Source: Methyloceanibacter sp. wino2 (GTDB lineage Bacteria > Pseudomonadota > Alphaproteobacteria > Rhizobiales > Methyloligellaceae). From it: a stretch of 64,000 nt of DNA. The translations under genes were made by a program, and so were the position numbers. Shown one piece after another: positions 46,577-55,001 of the stretch. Under the pieces are notes generated by a model. The model saw only the letters and a list, made by a program, of their open reading frames with translations. It was not told the DNA's origin and ran no database searches. Numbering within the stretch: position 1 is the first letter of the stretch; every line of letters begins with the position of its first letter. The stretch lies in assembly GCF_003071365.1 (NCBI RefSeq), contig NZ_CP028960.1, positions 1,488,001 to 1,552,000 on the forward strand. Reading direction: 5' to 3'.

Positions 46577-47484
46577 GGCCGTCTCTGACCGCATGCCCAT
46601 TTGAGTCGCGCGACCACCTGCGCGCTCAACTGATCGAACCACACGCCGCACAACAGATCCTGGAACTCCGGATTGTCCGCGGCCTCGGCCACCACCGCAT
46701 CGACGACCGGGCCGTCGTCATAGGGTATCAGGTCCTCCAGCATCCCGGCGGAAAGGATGCCGAGCAGGTTCGGGTTGTCTTCGATCTCGAGAATGGCTTT
46801 CACCAAGGCCAAGGCCTTCAACGGCTCGCTTCCGGTCAGGGTGTGCTGGTAATCGTAGAGGTCGTACCACTGATGGTCGCGCTCGATCTCGATATTGGAG
46901 CGCGACATGATCTCTACCCATTTCGTGGCAAGTTCCGGGAGCGGCAGCGCCTCGAACGCGACCGGCTCGGACTTGGGATACGCTGCCTCTTCCCAGGCGC
47001 GATAGGCGGGCTCGTCGCAGATCGGCAGGAGACGCCGCGCCAAATCCGGATCGTCCACCTTGCCGTTCCTTATGGACGCCGCCTGGCGGCCCATCAGCCA
47101 CCGCAGACGCGGCTGCCGCAGCGCAAGCTCTTGCAGGAGAGGCGTCGCCACCGAGGCGCGGAAGACAAGAAGCTGACCGAGCGGCTTGCCCTTGGCGATC
47201 AGATTGAGCACCTCCTCGTCCGGCTCGTGTTGCAGCGCCGCCTCGATGAACGCGACTCCCTGCTCGGGGTCGTCGTGCGACAGGCGGTCGAAATGGGTGA
47301 AGAACGCATAGACGCCGGGTGTTCGATCCCGGAACTTCGTCGTGCAGACCTCACGCCAGGCACGGACCCAGTCGGTCATGGGCATCGCGTCGATCCGCGC
47401 GGCGACCTCGTAGTAGGCGGGCACGGGATCGAGCGCGGCGCCCGAGGGGTCGCAGAACCCCAAAATTTCGTCGCACCAGGCCAT
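46573..47484 (-). CDS. Unknown protein cotranscribed with mutS
   Basis: Protein of about 303 residues with no membrane segments. Features are [17 protein letters not shown] at the N-terminus, [33 protein letters not shown] in the middle, and a C-terminal region ([38 protein letters not shown]) that may belong to the DUF6869-type fold seen in many proteobacterial proteins; this is a guess. The start ATG at 47484 is preferred over a TTG three bases earlier. Its stop overlaps the mutS ATG, so the two are coupled, though no repair function is evident. Divergent from rph. Confidence 0.6.
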   Translation of the reverse strand: MAWCDEILGFCDPSGAALDPVPAYYEVAARIDAMPMTDWVRAWREVCTTKFRDRTPGVYAFFTHFDRLSHDDPEQGVAFIEAALQHEPDEEVLNLIAKGKPLGQLLVFRASVATPLLQELALRQPRLRWLMGRQAASIRNGKVDDPDLARRLLPICDEPAYRAWEEAAYPKSEPVAFEALPLPELATKWVEIMSRSNIEIERDHQWYDLYDYQHTLTGSEPLKALALVKAILEIEDNPNLLGILSAGMLEDLIPYDDGPVVDAVVAEAADNPEFQDLLCGVWFDQLSAQVVARLKWACGQRRP

Positions 47485-47630
47485 CAAAGCGTCCTAGCTT
47501 CTCACCGTCGGGCGCACAAGGGCGCGCCCCATGACAGTTGGGGAGGACAGTGGGGGAAAGGGCTTCCCGCGCCTCACCGCGTCCTCTAGGGTGCGCGGCC
47601 TCACCGCTATTTCCGAGGAGAGCTGCCATC

Positions 47631-48344
47631 ATTCGCCCGTCCAAACGCGCACCCGACACGTTGCGCCCCGTGAGCCTCGAACGCGCGGCCTCGCGCCACG
47701 CCGAGGGCTCCTGCCTCGTCCGTTTCGGCGAGACTCATGTCTTATGCACCGCCTCGGTCGCCGAATCGGTTCCCCCGTGGCTCAAGGGGTCCGGGCGAGG
47801 CTGGGTCACGGCCGAGTACGGCATGCTGCCGCGCTCTACTCACGACCGCACCCGCCGCGAGGCGGCCGCCGGCAAGCAGTCCGGGCGGACCCAGGAAATT
47901 CAGCGGCTGATCGGTCGCTCCTTGCGGGCGGTGACCAATCTGGCCGGGATGCCGGACAAGCAGATCGTGGTCGACTGCGATGTGCTGCAGGCCGACGGCG
48001 GCACGCGCACTGCCTCCATCACGGGGGCCTGGGTCGCGCTCCATGACGCGCTCGCCTGGATGGAGGCGCGCAGCATGATCAAGAGCGGCGTCCTGCGCGA
48101 TCACGTGGCGGCCGTCTCCTGCGGCCTCTATGGCGGCGAACCCGTGCTCGATCTCGACTACGCCGAGGACTCCGAAGCCGATGCGGACGCGAACTTCGTC
48201 ATCACCGGCAAAGGCGGAATCGTCGAGGTGCAGGGAACGGCCGAGACCGAACCGTTCAGCCAAGAACAGTTCGATGCGCTGATGGGCCTTGCGCGCGCCG
48301 GCATCGCCGACCTCGTCGAACTCCAGAAGATGACGATTGCCTGA
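47631..48344 (+). CDS. rph: Ribonuclease PH with apparent ATT start codon
   Basis: 3'-to-5' phosphorolytic exoribonuclease trimming tRNA 3' ends, 237 residues as annotated. Core landmarks are [80 protein letters not shown] and [14 protein letters not shown]. Homologues start MRP(S/T)xRAPDxLRPV; here the equivalent codon is ATT (ATT-CGC-CCG-TCC) preceded by GAGGAG 10 nt upstream. The next in-frame candidates are GTG/TTG near 47540-47550, adding about 30 atypical residues. So either AUU is used, as in infC, or a sequence change has occurred. Heads the rph-rdgB-hemW group. Confidence 0.88.
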   Translation: MRPSKRAPDTLRPVSLERAASRHAEGSCLVRFGETHVLCTASVAESVPPWLKGSGRGWVTAEYGMLPRSTHDRTRREAAAGKQSGRTQEIQRLIGRSLRAVTNLAGMPDKQIVVDCDVLQADGGTRTASITGAWVALHDALAWMEARSMIKSGVLRDHVAAVSCGLYGGEPVLDLDYAEDSEADADANFVITGKGGIVEVQGTAETEPFSQEQFDALMGLARAGIADLVELQKMTIA

Positions 48345-48354
48345 GGAGGCAAAT

Positions 48355-48990
48355 GTGCTCAGTCCCGGCGTCCTCCATCCCGGCTCAAAAATCGTGGTCG
48401 CCAGCCACAACGAGGGCAAGGTGCGCGAGCTCGGCGAGCTGTTCGAACCGCTCGGCATCACGTGCATCTCGGCGGGCAGTCTCGGTCTGCCGGAGCCGGA
48501 GGAGACCGGCGACACGTTCGAGGCCAACGCGCTGCTCAAGGCCCATGCGGCGGCACGCGGGTCCGGCATGATAGCGCTGGCAGACGATTCCGGGCTCGAA
48601 GTCGACGCGCTCGGCGGCGATCCCGGTATTCACTCGGCGCGATGGGGCGGCCCGAACAAGGATTTCGCGCTTGCCATGCGGAAGGTGCACGAGGCGTTGG
48701 AAGCCACCGGCGGTGCCTTCAGCCACGCCAACTTCACCTGCGCTCTGGCGCTCGCGGCCCCCAACGGCGAAGAAGCCGTTTTCACGGGTAAGGTCTTCGG
48801 GCATATCCAATGGCCTCCGCGTGGGGAGCGGGGCTTCGGCTATGATCCCATCTTCGTGCCTGAGGACTACAAGGAGACGTTCGGCGAGATGGATCCATCC
48901 CTCAAGAACGACCTGTCTCACCGTATGCGCGCCTTCGAACAGCTGATCGAGGCGACCTATGCTAAAGCCGACGACGAAAACGCAGTCTGA
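48355..48990 (+). CDS. rdgB: XTP/dITP diphosphatase RdgB
   Basis: House-cleaning pyrophosphatase of 211 residues that hydrolyses dITP, XTP and similar deaminated purines. Landmarks are [19 protein letters not shown], then [37 protein letters not shown] and [14 protein letters not shown], all typical of the HAM1/RdgB fold. The GTG at 48355 is chosen because GAGGAGGC precedes it by 4-5 nt; a TTG upstream at 48337 would overlap rph. The end overlaps the hemW start by about 30 nt. Confidence 0.93.
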   Translation: MLSPGVLHPGSKIVVASHNEGKVRELGELFEPLGITCISAGSLGLPEPEETGDTFEANALLKAHAAARGSGMIALADDSGLEVDALGGDPGIHSARWGGPNKDFALAMRKVHEALEATGGAFSHANFTCALALAAPNGEEAVFTGKVFGHIQWPPRGERGFGYDPIFVPEDYKETFGEMDPSLKNDLSHRMRAFEQLIEATYAKADDENAV

Positions 48991-50140
48991 CGCCAAATAC
49001 GGCGAGCCGTTCGGCGTCTACGTGCACTGGCCGTTCTGCGCGGCCAAGTGCCCCTATTGCGACTTCAACTCCCATGTCCGCCACGGCGGCATCGATCAGG
49101 ATCGTTTCCTCGCCGCCTATCTCAAGGAGCTGGCGCATTTCGCTGCGCTCGCACCGGGACGCACGGTGACGAGCATATTCTTCGGCGGCGGCACGCCCTC
49201 GCTCATGGCGCCGCGCGTCACCGGCGCCATCCTGGACGCCATCGCCAAGTACTGGACGCTGGACGAGGCCGCGGAGATCACGCTCGAGGCCAATCCCACG
49301 AGCGTCGAGGCGGAGAACTTCCGGGGTTACGCGGCCGCCGGCGTCAACCGGTTGTCGCTGGGCGTCCAGGCGCTGGACGATGCCAGTCTGAAGTCTCTCG
49401 GCCGCATGCACACGGCCGAGGAGGCGCTCGCCGCCTTCGCACTGGCGCGGGAATGTTTCGACCGGATCTCGTTCGATCTCATCTATGCGCGCGAAGGGCA
49501 GTCTCTCGATGCTTGGCGGGAGGAACTGTCGCGCGCGCTGACCTTCGCCGCCGATCATCTCTCGCTTTATCAACTGACCATCGAGGACGGGACGCCGTTC
49601 GCCGCGCTGCACGAGGCGGGTCGTTTGCACGTGCCCGAGGGCGAGACGGCGCGGGCGATGTATCTGGCGACCCAGGAGCTTTGCGAAGCGGCGGGGCTGC
49701 CCGCCTACGAGGTTAGCAATCACGCCGTGCCGGGGGCCGAATCCCGTCACAACCTCGTCTATTGGCGCGGGCACGACTATGCAGGCGTCGGCGCGGGCGC
49801 CCATGCGCGCATCACGGCGGACGGCACGAAACGGGCGCTCTCCACGTTGCGGCTCCCCGAAGACTGGCTCGGGCAAGTCGAGGCGCGCGGGCACGGCCTT
49901 GTCAGCGACGAGCCGCTCAGCGCGCGTGAAGCGGCCGAAGAGTATCTGTTGATGGCCTTGCGGCTGGCCGAGGGCATGGATGTGTCCCGCTTTGAAGATT
50001 TCGCCGGCGAGCCGCTCGACGAGACCCGCATCGACGCACTCGCCGCCGAAGGGTTGCTCGTCCGGAACGGCACGCGGCTCACGGCGACACCGGCGGGGCG
50101 GCTCGTGCTGGAACGGCTGATCCTGGAACTTGCCGCCTGA
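48959..50140 (+). CDS. hemW: Radical SAM family heme chaperone HemW
   Basis: Protein of 393 residues with a radical SAM domain: Cys27, Cys31 and Cys34 in [13 protein letters not shown] (CxxxCxxC followed by D-F rather than C) identify the HemW, not HemN, form. The TIM-barrel signatures [12 protein letters not shown] and [16 protein letters not shown] follow, then [19 protein letters not shown] and the C-terminal HemN_C-type domain. HemW binds heme and delivers it to target proteins. The start overlaps rdgB by about 30 nt, implying coupling. Not a coproporphyrinogen oxidase. Confidence 0.92.
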   Translation: MLKPTTKTQSDAKYGEPFGVYVHWPFCAAKCPYCDFNSHVRHGGIDQDRFLAAYLKELAHFAALAPGRTVTSIFFGGGTPSLMAPRVTGAILDAIAKYWTLDEAAEITLEANPTSVEAENFRGYAAAGVNRLSLGVQALDDASLKSLGRMHTAEEALAAFALARECFDRISFDLIYAREGQSLDAWREELSRALTFAADHLSLYQLTIEDGTPFAALHEAGRLHVPEGETARAMYLATQELCEAAGLPAYEVSNHAVPGAESRHNLVYWRGHDYAGVGAGAHARITADGTKRALSTLRLPEDWLGQVEARGHGLVSDEPLSAREAAEEYLLMALRLAEGMDVSRFEDFAGEPLDETRIDALAAEGLLVRNGTRLTATPAGRLVLERLILELAA

Positions 50141-50214
50141 AGCCCACGTGCGGAGCCACGCGAATCCGCCTAAATTCCCAACTCCCGGAATACGACGCGA
50201 GAGAAAGACGGAGC

Positions 50215-51141
50215 TTGTTGCAGGACCACGGAACAACGGAAGCCAATGCCAGAACGGTCGCCCGAGCCAGTGAGGCGCTGGCCGAGCTATTGGACCGGCC
50301 GCTCCCGGCGGGGCTCTATCTCGTGGCGACCCCGATCGGCAATCTTGCCGACATCTCCTTGCGCGCGCTTGCGGTCCTGTCCCGCGCCCCGCTGATCGCG
50401 GCGGAAGACACGCGGCACTCCCGCAAGCTGCTGTCGCACTACAACATCTCCGCCGAACTCACGCCCTATCACGAGCACAATGCTGCGCGCGAACGCCCGA
50501 AGCTGCTGGCCCGGATCGAGGCCGGCTATGCCGTGGCGCTGATCTCCGACGCCGGGACGCCCCTCGTCTCGGACCCTGGCTACAAGCTCGTGCGCGAGGC
50601 GCTCGATGCGGGGCTGATGGTGACCAGCATTCCCGGGCCCTCGGCGGCGCTGGCGGCGCTGACGAGCGCCGGGCTCCCGACCGACTCTTTTCTGTTCGGC
50701 GGATTCCTGCCGCCGAAGTCCGGACCGCGCCAGGCGCGTCTCACGGCGCTCAAGGACACGCCCGCAACGCTGATCTTCTTCGAGACGGCGCCGCGCCTCG
50801 CCAAGAGCCTTGCCGACATGAATGCGGTGTTGGGACCGCGCGAGGCGGTGATCGCGCGCGAACTCACCAAGCTGCACGAGACCCTGCATCGCGGGACGCT
50901 GGATGCGCTCGCGGGCGAGATCGAAGCGCAGCCGGTCAAAGGTGAGGTGGCCGTGGTGATCGCGCCGCCACGCGCCGAGGAGGGGCAAGTTGACGATGCG
51001 CGCCTCACGGCGGACTTGGAGGCCGCGCTTGAGACCATGAGCTTCCGCGATGCGGTGCGCGCGGTGACGGATGCGCACGGCGTAAAACGCGCGCGGGTCT
51101 ATGAGCTGGGGCTGTCTTTGACGAAACGGGACAGGTCATGA
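50215..51141 (+). CDS. rsmI: 16S rRNA (cytidine1402-2'-O)-methyltransferase RsmI
   Basis: Tetrapyrrole-methylase-fold enzyme of 308 residues, SAM-dependent. Landmarks are LYLVATPIGNLADISLRAL, LIAAEDTRHSRKLLSHY, ALISDAGTPLVSDPGYKLV, IPGPSAALAAL and FFETAPRLAKSLADM. The start is a TTG at 50215 close to GGAG; a second TTG follows immediately, so the exact start is uncertain. The stop overlaps the yraN start as ATGA, a conserved alphaproteobacterial pair. Confidence 0.93.
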   Translation: MLQDHGTTEANARTVARASEALAELLDRPLPAGLYLVATPIGNLADISLRALAVLSRAPLIAAEDTRHSRKLLSHYNISAELTPYHEHNAARERPKLLARIEAGYAVALISDAGTPLVSDPGYKLVREALDAGLMVTSIPGPSAALAALTSAGLPTDSFLFGGFLPPKSGPRQARLTALKDTPATLIFFETAPRLAKSLADMNAVLGPREAVIARELTKLHETLHRGTLDALAGEIEAQPVKGEVAVVIAPPRAEEGQVDDARLTADLEAALETMSFRDAVRAVTDAHGVKRARVYELGLSLTKRDRS

Positions 51142-51497
51142 GCCGCGCCCGTACACGCGCCTATCGCGACGGCCTCATGGCCGAGACGCTCACCGCCTGG
51201 CTCTTCCGCCTCAAAGGCTATCGCATCGTGGCGAAGCGTTACCGCTCGCCGGTGGGGGAAATCGATCTCGTCGCCACCAAAGGCGAGCGGCTCGCCTTCG
51301 TCGAAGTGAAGCATCGCAAGACCCACGACGAGGCGGCCTTTTCCGTGACGGCGCGGCAGAAGCGGCGCATCGTTCGCGCCGCCCAATATTGGATCGCAAG
51401 CCATCCGGACTTCGTCGGCCGCGACATCGCCTTCGACGTGGTGCTGTGCGCCCCCTGGACCCTGCCGCAGCACGTGGAAAACGCGTTCCCCGTGTGA
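51138..51497 (+). CDS. yraN: YraN family (UPF0102) nuclease-like protein
   Basis: Protein of 119 residues of the UPF0102/YraN family, with a PD-(D/E)XK nuclease-like core: GLMAETLTAWLFRLKGYRIVAKRYRSPVGEIDLVATKGERLAFVEVKHR (the D and E-x-K pattern). Biological substrate unknown; probably DNA. Length is the family norm. The ATG overlaps the rsmI stop by 4 nt. gshB follows after about 108 bp. Confidence 0.88.
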   Translation: MSRARTRAYRDGLMAETLTAWLFRLKGYRIVAKRYRSPVGEIDLVATKGERLAFVEVKHRKTHDEAAFSVTARQKRRIVRAAQYWIASHPDFVGRDIAFDVVLCAPWTLPQHVENAFPV

Positions 51498-51605
51498 GCG
51501 ACACGGCGGCGGATGTGCCGCGCTTGAAATGTGCTGCCCCAGCGCGCAAGTTCCGCGGAACTTGCCCTGGCCCCTCATCTTGGCCCCCAGACCTGACAGG
51601 ACATC

Positions 51606-52553
51606 ATGGCCCTCAAAGTCGCCTTCCAAATGGATCCCATCGAGCTGATCGACATCAACGGGGATTCGACTTTCGCGTTGCTCTTGGAGGCGCAGAGCCG
51701 CGGCCACGACGTCTTCTACTACACGCCGCCCAATCTCTCGCTGAAGGACGGCCGGCTGATCGCGTTCGGCCACAGCCTGACGGTCGAGGACAAGCCGGGC
51801 GATCATTACCGGCTCGCCCATCCGCGCAGCGTGGACCTCGCCGAGTTCGATGTGGTGCAGCTCCGCCAGGACCCGCCCTTCGACATGGCCTATATCACCA
51901 CGACACATCTGCTGGAGCGCCTGCAGCCCGGCACGCTCGTGGTCAACGATCCGGCCTCCGTGCGCAATGCGCCGGAGAAGGTCTTCGTCCTCGACTTCCT
52001 CGATCTCATGCCGCCGACGCTCGTGACCCGGTCCCCGGACGAGATCCGCGCCTTCCGCGCCGAGCACAAGGACATCGTCGTGAAGCCGCTTTACGGCAAC
52101 GGCGGCGCCGCGATCTTCCGCATCGCCGAGGGCGACACCAATCTCAATTCGTTGATTGAGCTTCTCGGCCAGACCTTCCGCGAACCCATCATGGTGCAGC
52201 GATACCTGCCGAGCGTGCGCGCGGGCGACAAGCGTATCATCCTGGTCGACGGCGAGGTGGCCGGCGCCATCAACCGCGTGCCGGCGGCGGACGAGACGCG
52301 CTCGAACCTGCATGTCGGCGGCACGGCGAAAAAGACCACGCTCACTCCGCGCGAGGAGGAAATCTGCGCGCGGCTCGCACCCGAGCTTAAGAAGCGCGGG
52401 CTGATCTTCACCGGCATCGACGTGATTGGGGACTACCTCACCGAGATCAACGTCACCTCGCCGACAGGCATTCGGCAGGTCAAGGAGTTCGGCGGCAACG
52501 ACATCGCCGCCATGATCTGGGACGTGGTCGAGAACAAGGTGGCCGCGCGCTAA
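51606..52553 (+). CDS. gshB: Glutathione synthase
   Basis: ATP-grasp ligase of 315 residues joining gamma-glutamylcysteine and glycine. Landmarks are [71 protein letters not shown] (ATP-binding) and [17 protein letters not shown] (metal site), as in proteobacterial GshB. Length is standard. AGGACATC precedes the ATG. Its stop overlaps the end of the convergent small membrane protein gene by 4 bp. Confidence 0.95.
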   Translation: MALKVAFQMDPIELIDINGDSTFALLLEAQSRGHDVFYYTPPNLSLKDGRLIAFGHSLTVEDKPGDHYRLAHPRSVDLAEFDVVQLRQDPPFDMAYITTTHLLERLQPGTLVVNDPASVRNAPEKVFVLDFLDLMPPTLVTRSPDEIRAFRAEHKDIVVKPLYGNGGAAIFRIAEGDTNLNSLIELLGQTFREPIMVQRYLPSVRAGDKRIILVDGEVAGAINRVPAADETRSNLHVGGTAKKTTLTPREEEICARLAPELKKRGLIFTGIDVIGDYLTEINVTSPTGIRQVKEFGGNDIAAMIWDVVENKVAAR

Positions 52554-52753
52554 GACCTGTCGCGCTGTCGCGCGCGACAGCGCCAAACGGCCAGCGCATG
52601 GGCGCCCAGCCCGATGCCCCAGCCAACCGCCACCCACACGAACCAGTGGCGCGGCGGATCATGCGACAGCGCCAGCGCGGCACACAGCCCGACGACGGCG
52701 AGGTAGACGCCGGCGTGGATAAAGAATCCGAGCGGGATCGAATCGTTCTTCAT
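52550..52753 (-). CDS. 2TM domain small membrane protein
   Basis: Protein of about 67 residues with two helices ([22 protein letters not shown] and [22 protein letters not shown]), matching the 2TM domain family seen in many bacteria, sometimes attached to histidine kinases or LytTR proteins but here stand-alone. A slightly longer form could start at the GTG at 52777; neither start has a clear ribosome binding site. Function unknown. Confidence 0.7.
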   Translation of the reverse strand: MKNDSIPLGFFIHAGVYLAVVGLCAALALSHDPPRHWFVWVAVGWGIGLGAHALAVWRCRARQRDRS

Positions 52754-52875
52754 CGGAGGAGACAAACACGATCGCACCGGATTTGGCAGACCCGGCGTTT
52801 GTTCTCTTAATGTTCTTGCGCCTGCCTACCCGCTGAGATAGCATTGCCCTCGAAGATCAAACGGGGGTTCGCCGC

Positions 52876-53520
52876 ATGTTCGCGCGGGTTACGACGGTTG
52901 CATTCGAGGGCATAGAAGCCCGCGCGGTCGATGTGCAGGTGCAGATCAGCTCCGGGATGCCGGCCTTCACCATCGTTGGCCTGCCCGACAAGGCTGTCGC
53001 GGAAAGCCGCGAACGGGTGCGCGGTGCGCTGAACGCCATAGGGCTGGCGCTGCCGCCCAAACGCATCACCGTCAATCTCGCCCCCGCCGACCTCCCCAAG
53101 GAAGGCAGCCATTACGATCTGCCCATCGCCCTCGGGGTGATGGCTTCCGCCGGGGCAATTGCGCCGGACGCGATCGAGGGCCACTGCGTCCTTGGTGAAC
53201 TGGCGCTCGACGGCTCGATCGCGGCCATTGCGGGCGCGCTGCCGGCGGCCGTTGGCGCCAATGCGATGGACAAGGGGCTGATCTGCCCCGGGCCCTGCGG
53301 CGCGGAAGCCGCCTGGGCCGCCGCCGATATGCCGATCCTGGCCCCGGCGGATCTGCTGCAGCTCATCAACCATTTCAAAGGCCTCCAGACCTTGCGGCGG
53401 CCCGAGCCCAATCTGGAGCCGGAAGATGAAGCGATGCCGGATCTGGCCGACATCAAGGGGCAGGAAACCGCGAAGCGCGCCCTGGAAGTGGCGGCCGCCG
53501 GCGGGCATCACTTTTTCATG
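52876..53520 (+). pseudogene. comM: comM 5' fragment (YifB/Mg-chelatase-like helicase), interrupted
   Basis: The first 214-215 codons of ComM: FARVTTVAFEGIEARAVDVQVQI begins the ChlI-like N-terminal domain (Lon-protease-type fold), with GLPDKAVAESRERVRGALNAIG, PPKRITVNLAPADLPKEGSHYDLPIAL and, before the break, ADIKGQETAKRALEVAAAGGHH. The frame then runs into element DNA and stops at 53589 after 22 foreign residues. It lacks Walker A and the whole ATPase half. ComM is a hexameric helicase that drives branch migration during natural transformation. The right part of the gene is at 57521-58414; joining at the shared ATG gives an uninterrupted 511-residue frame. Confidence 0.93.
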
Positions 53521-53585
53521 TTGAGTTTTCAATGCCAAATCCGGCCATCAGACCGAAAAAACTTGACCCAAGATCATTTTTTAAC

Positions 53586-53600
53586 TTGATCTTAGATCAA
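53586..53600. promoter_or_regulatory. Palindromic operator upstream of the element's regulator genes
   Basis: TTGATCTTAGATCAA is a perfect 15-bp palindrome 41 nt before the ATG at 53641; a degenerate half (AAGATCA at 53569-53575) lies just upstream. TTGACC at 53562 could serve as a -35 element. The XRE-type protein encoded downstream is the most likely binder (autoregulation; inference). Confidence 0.6.
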
Positions 53601-53640
53601 CCATCACCACATACTCATCAGAATTCAAGAGGTTCGAACT

Positions 53641-54000
53641 ATGGCGCGAGATTCCGACGGGCCGCCGCAGGGGCACACGGCAACGAACCCCAGCCCGCGG
53701 CAAGAAGAAATTTGGATACGGGCGTTCGTTGAGTACTCGGGCACAGGCGGTGTCACGTGTTTTTGTCAGGCTGATATGGGCGGGGTGTCGCTGACGCGGG
53801 CTATCGAGGCCTTGCAGTTGGGCGAATGCGTCCTCAGTTCGAAGTGCGAAGGCCCGGGAGCTATTTGTGTTTTTGAGCATGAGTCTGAGGACGACACGGT
53901 GGAGGTGACCGTGTTTTTTGACAGTTCGATTCATGCGCTTGAGATTCGTGCAGCGTGCGTGGTTAAGGAGGAAAATGAAGGTGAACCAGATGCAGCATGA
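53641..54000 (+). CDS. Small protein of unknown function in the element
   Basis: Unrecognised protein of 119 residues. The N-terminal 25 residues are polar and probably disordered; the rest looks alpha/beta: EEIWIRAFVEYSG, VSLTRAIEALQLGECVLSSKC, GAICVFEH, and DTVEVTVFFDSSIHALEIRAACVV. The pattern of a helix, then GE(xx)hx, then paired beta strands ending in a hydrophobic strand is reminiscent of MqsR/DUF4258-like small toxins, and it precedes an XRE-type gene as mqsR precedes mqsA; this likeness is weak and unproven. Its end overlaps the next gene by 26 nt. Base composition is AT-rich relative to the host. Confidence 0.55.
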   Translation: MARDSDGPPQGHTATNPSPRQEEIWIRAFVEYSGTGGVTCFCQADMGGVSLTRAIEALQLGECVLSSKCEGPGAICVFEHESEDDTVEVTVFFDSSIHALEIRAACVVKEENEGEPDAA

Positions 54001-54619
54001 CTTCGTTGACGGTCCTGTTGCACGGGACTACAGCGAAATGTTGGGAACACCATTCAAGGTTTTCTTGAGCAATGGTGTCGAGGAGAAGATAGATAAGAAA
54101 TCTGGGAAGTTGAAGACCAGCATAGTTGACCTTCCTGGTCTTATTGCAACCATCGTCCAAGCGCGGGTGTTGCATCCGAGGAAGTTCTCTGGGAAAGACC
54201 TAAAGTACATTAGGTCGGCGCTTGCGATGCGGTCTTTTCAGGTCGCAGAAGCGCTCGATATCTCGCCGGAACATTATAGTAGGTGTGAGTCTGGCACTAA
54301 GACTCTCTCTACTTCCGCAGAGAAGCTATTGCGGATGTGCGCCTTCTATCTTGCCCAGTGCAAGGACGTCTCCTTTCTGGAGGAGCGGAAGGAAGCTAAG
54401 TCGGTATCCGAACTTTCCGATGAGGAGAGGGAGGCCGCAAGAGAAGCAGTTGGAGCTTTTCGAAGCGTATTTTTCGATATGAAGATCGAGAATGTCTTTG
54501 AAGCTGGCAAAGAATTGGAGCTTTCGTTTTCTCGAGGCTGTCGAGAGCACATAGAGGACGAAAGTTGTAACGACGAACGCGGTAAGTGGCGGGAACGCCA
54601 TGAGAAGGTAGCCGCCTAA
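53975..54619 (+). CDS. XRE-type helix-turn-helix regulator of the element
   Basis: Protein of 214 residues. The central part holds a Cro/XRE-like HTH: KFSGKDLKYIRSALAMRSFQVAEALDISPEHYSRCESG, followed by TSAEKLLRMCAFYL, typical of antitoxin or repressor HTH domains (the RKhSGKxLKxIR start is common in rhizobial regulators of this type). The N-terminal 70 residues lack Cys, unlike MqsA zinc domains. The C-terminal 80 residues are acidic and helical. Start at 53975 is strongly supported by AAGGAGG 4 nt upstream, overlapping the preceding gene by 26 nt, so the pair is translationally coupled. Likely controls the operon through the palindrome at 53586; antitoxin role is possible. Confidence 0.75.
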   Translation: MKVNQMQHDFVDGPVARDYSEMLGTPFKVFLSNGVEEKIDKKSGKLKTSIVDLPGLIATIVQARVLHPRKFSGKDLKYIRSALAMRSFQVAEALDISPEHYSRCESGTKTLSTSAEKLLRMCAFYLAQCKDVSFLEERKEAKSVSELSDEEREAAREAVGAFRSVFFDMKIENVFEAGKELELSFSRGCREHIEDESCNDERGKWRERHEKVAA

Positions 54620-54656
54620 GACCGGATACAATGGAAGCGACCTAGAACCTAACAAG

Positions 54657-54690
54657 AGCCCCGCGCCTATTGGTTTGCGGGGCTTTTCTT
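54657..54690 (+). terminator. Intrinsic terminator of the element's plus-strand operon
   Basis: 8-bp stem AGCCCCGC / GCGGGGCT with a 12-nt loop, followed by TTTCTTT, 38 nt after the stop of the XRE gene. Confidence 0.9.
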
Positions 54691-54997
54691 TGCCGCTCAG
54701 ACCGTCTGGCTCGATAGCAGCATGAGCCTCTCCGAATGATGGCCAAATCGGTCTATTGGCCGATAATCCACCTTCCAAAAACGGCTAAACCCTAGTATAC
54801 CTCAGTCTCCCGTCATGGCGGGAACCCATCTAGACCGATATTGACAGACTAGGTTCAAAACTTTCCCGATTTTCAATCTAAGAATGGTGGTTAAGACTAT
54901 GACCTAATACCATATATATACATTTATAGACTTTTGATTGCATTATTATTGTTTTCTACTTACAGGACTGTGCAATTTGCACACTAGTGCTTGCACA
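54691..54997. other. AT-rich intergenic region with repeats inside the element
   Basis: No gene is seen. The left part has a short hairpin TCCCG-tcatgg-CGGGA (54808-54823). Positions about 54890-54960 are very AT-rich (atatatata, tttatagactttt). At the right edge a palindrome TGTGCAAtTTGCACA (54969-54983) overlaps direct repeats (see separate entry). A replication start, a recombination accessory site or a control site are possible. Confidence 0.6.
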
Positions 54998-55001
54998 CTA
55001 G
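54969..55001. repeat. Direct repeat TTGCACACTAG and palindrome at the end of the ParB-like gene
   Basis: TTGCACACTAG occurs at 54977-54987 and again at 54991-55001, separated by TGC; the first copy is also part of the perfect palindrome TGTGCAAtTTGCACA. The second copy runs into the stop codon of the ParB-like gene. Arrangement resembles a small iteron or binding-site cluster, with an AT-rich stretch alongside. Confidence 0.7.

Noticed and set aside
51099-52637. 512-codon open frame on the minus strand
   Set aside because: Antisense to yraN and gshB, which match known families throughout.
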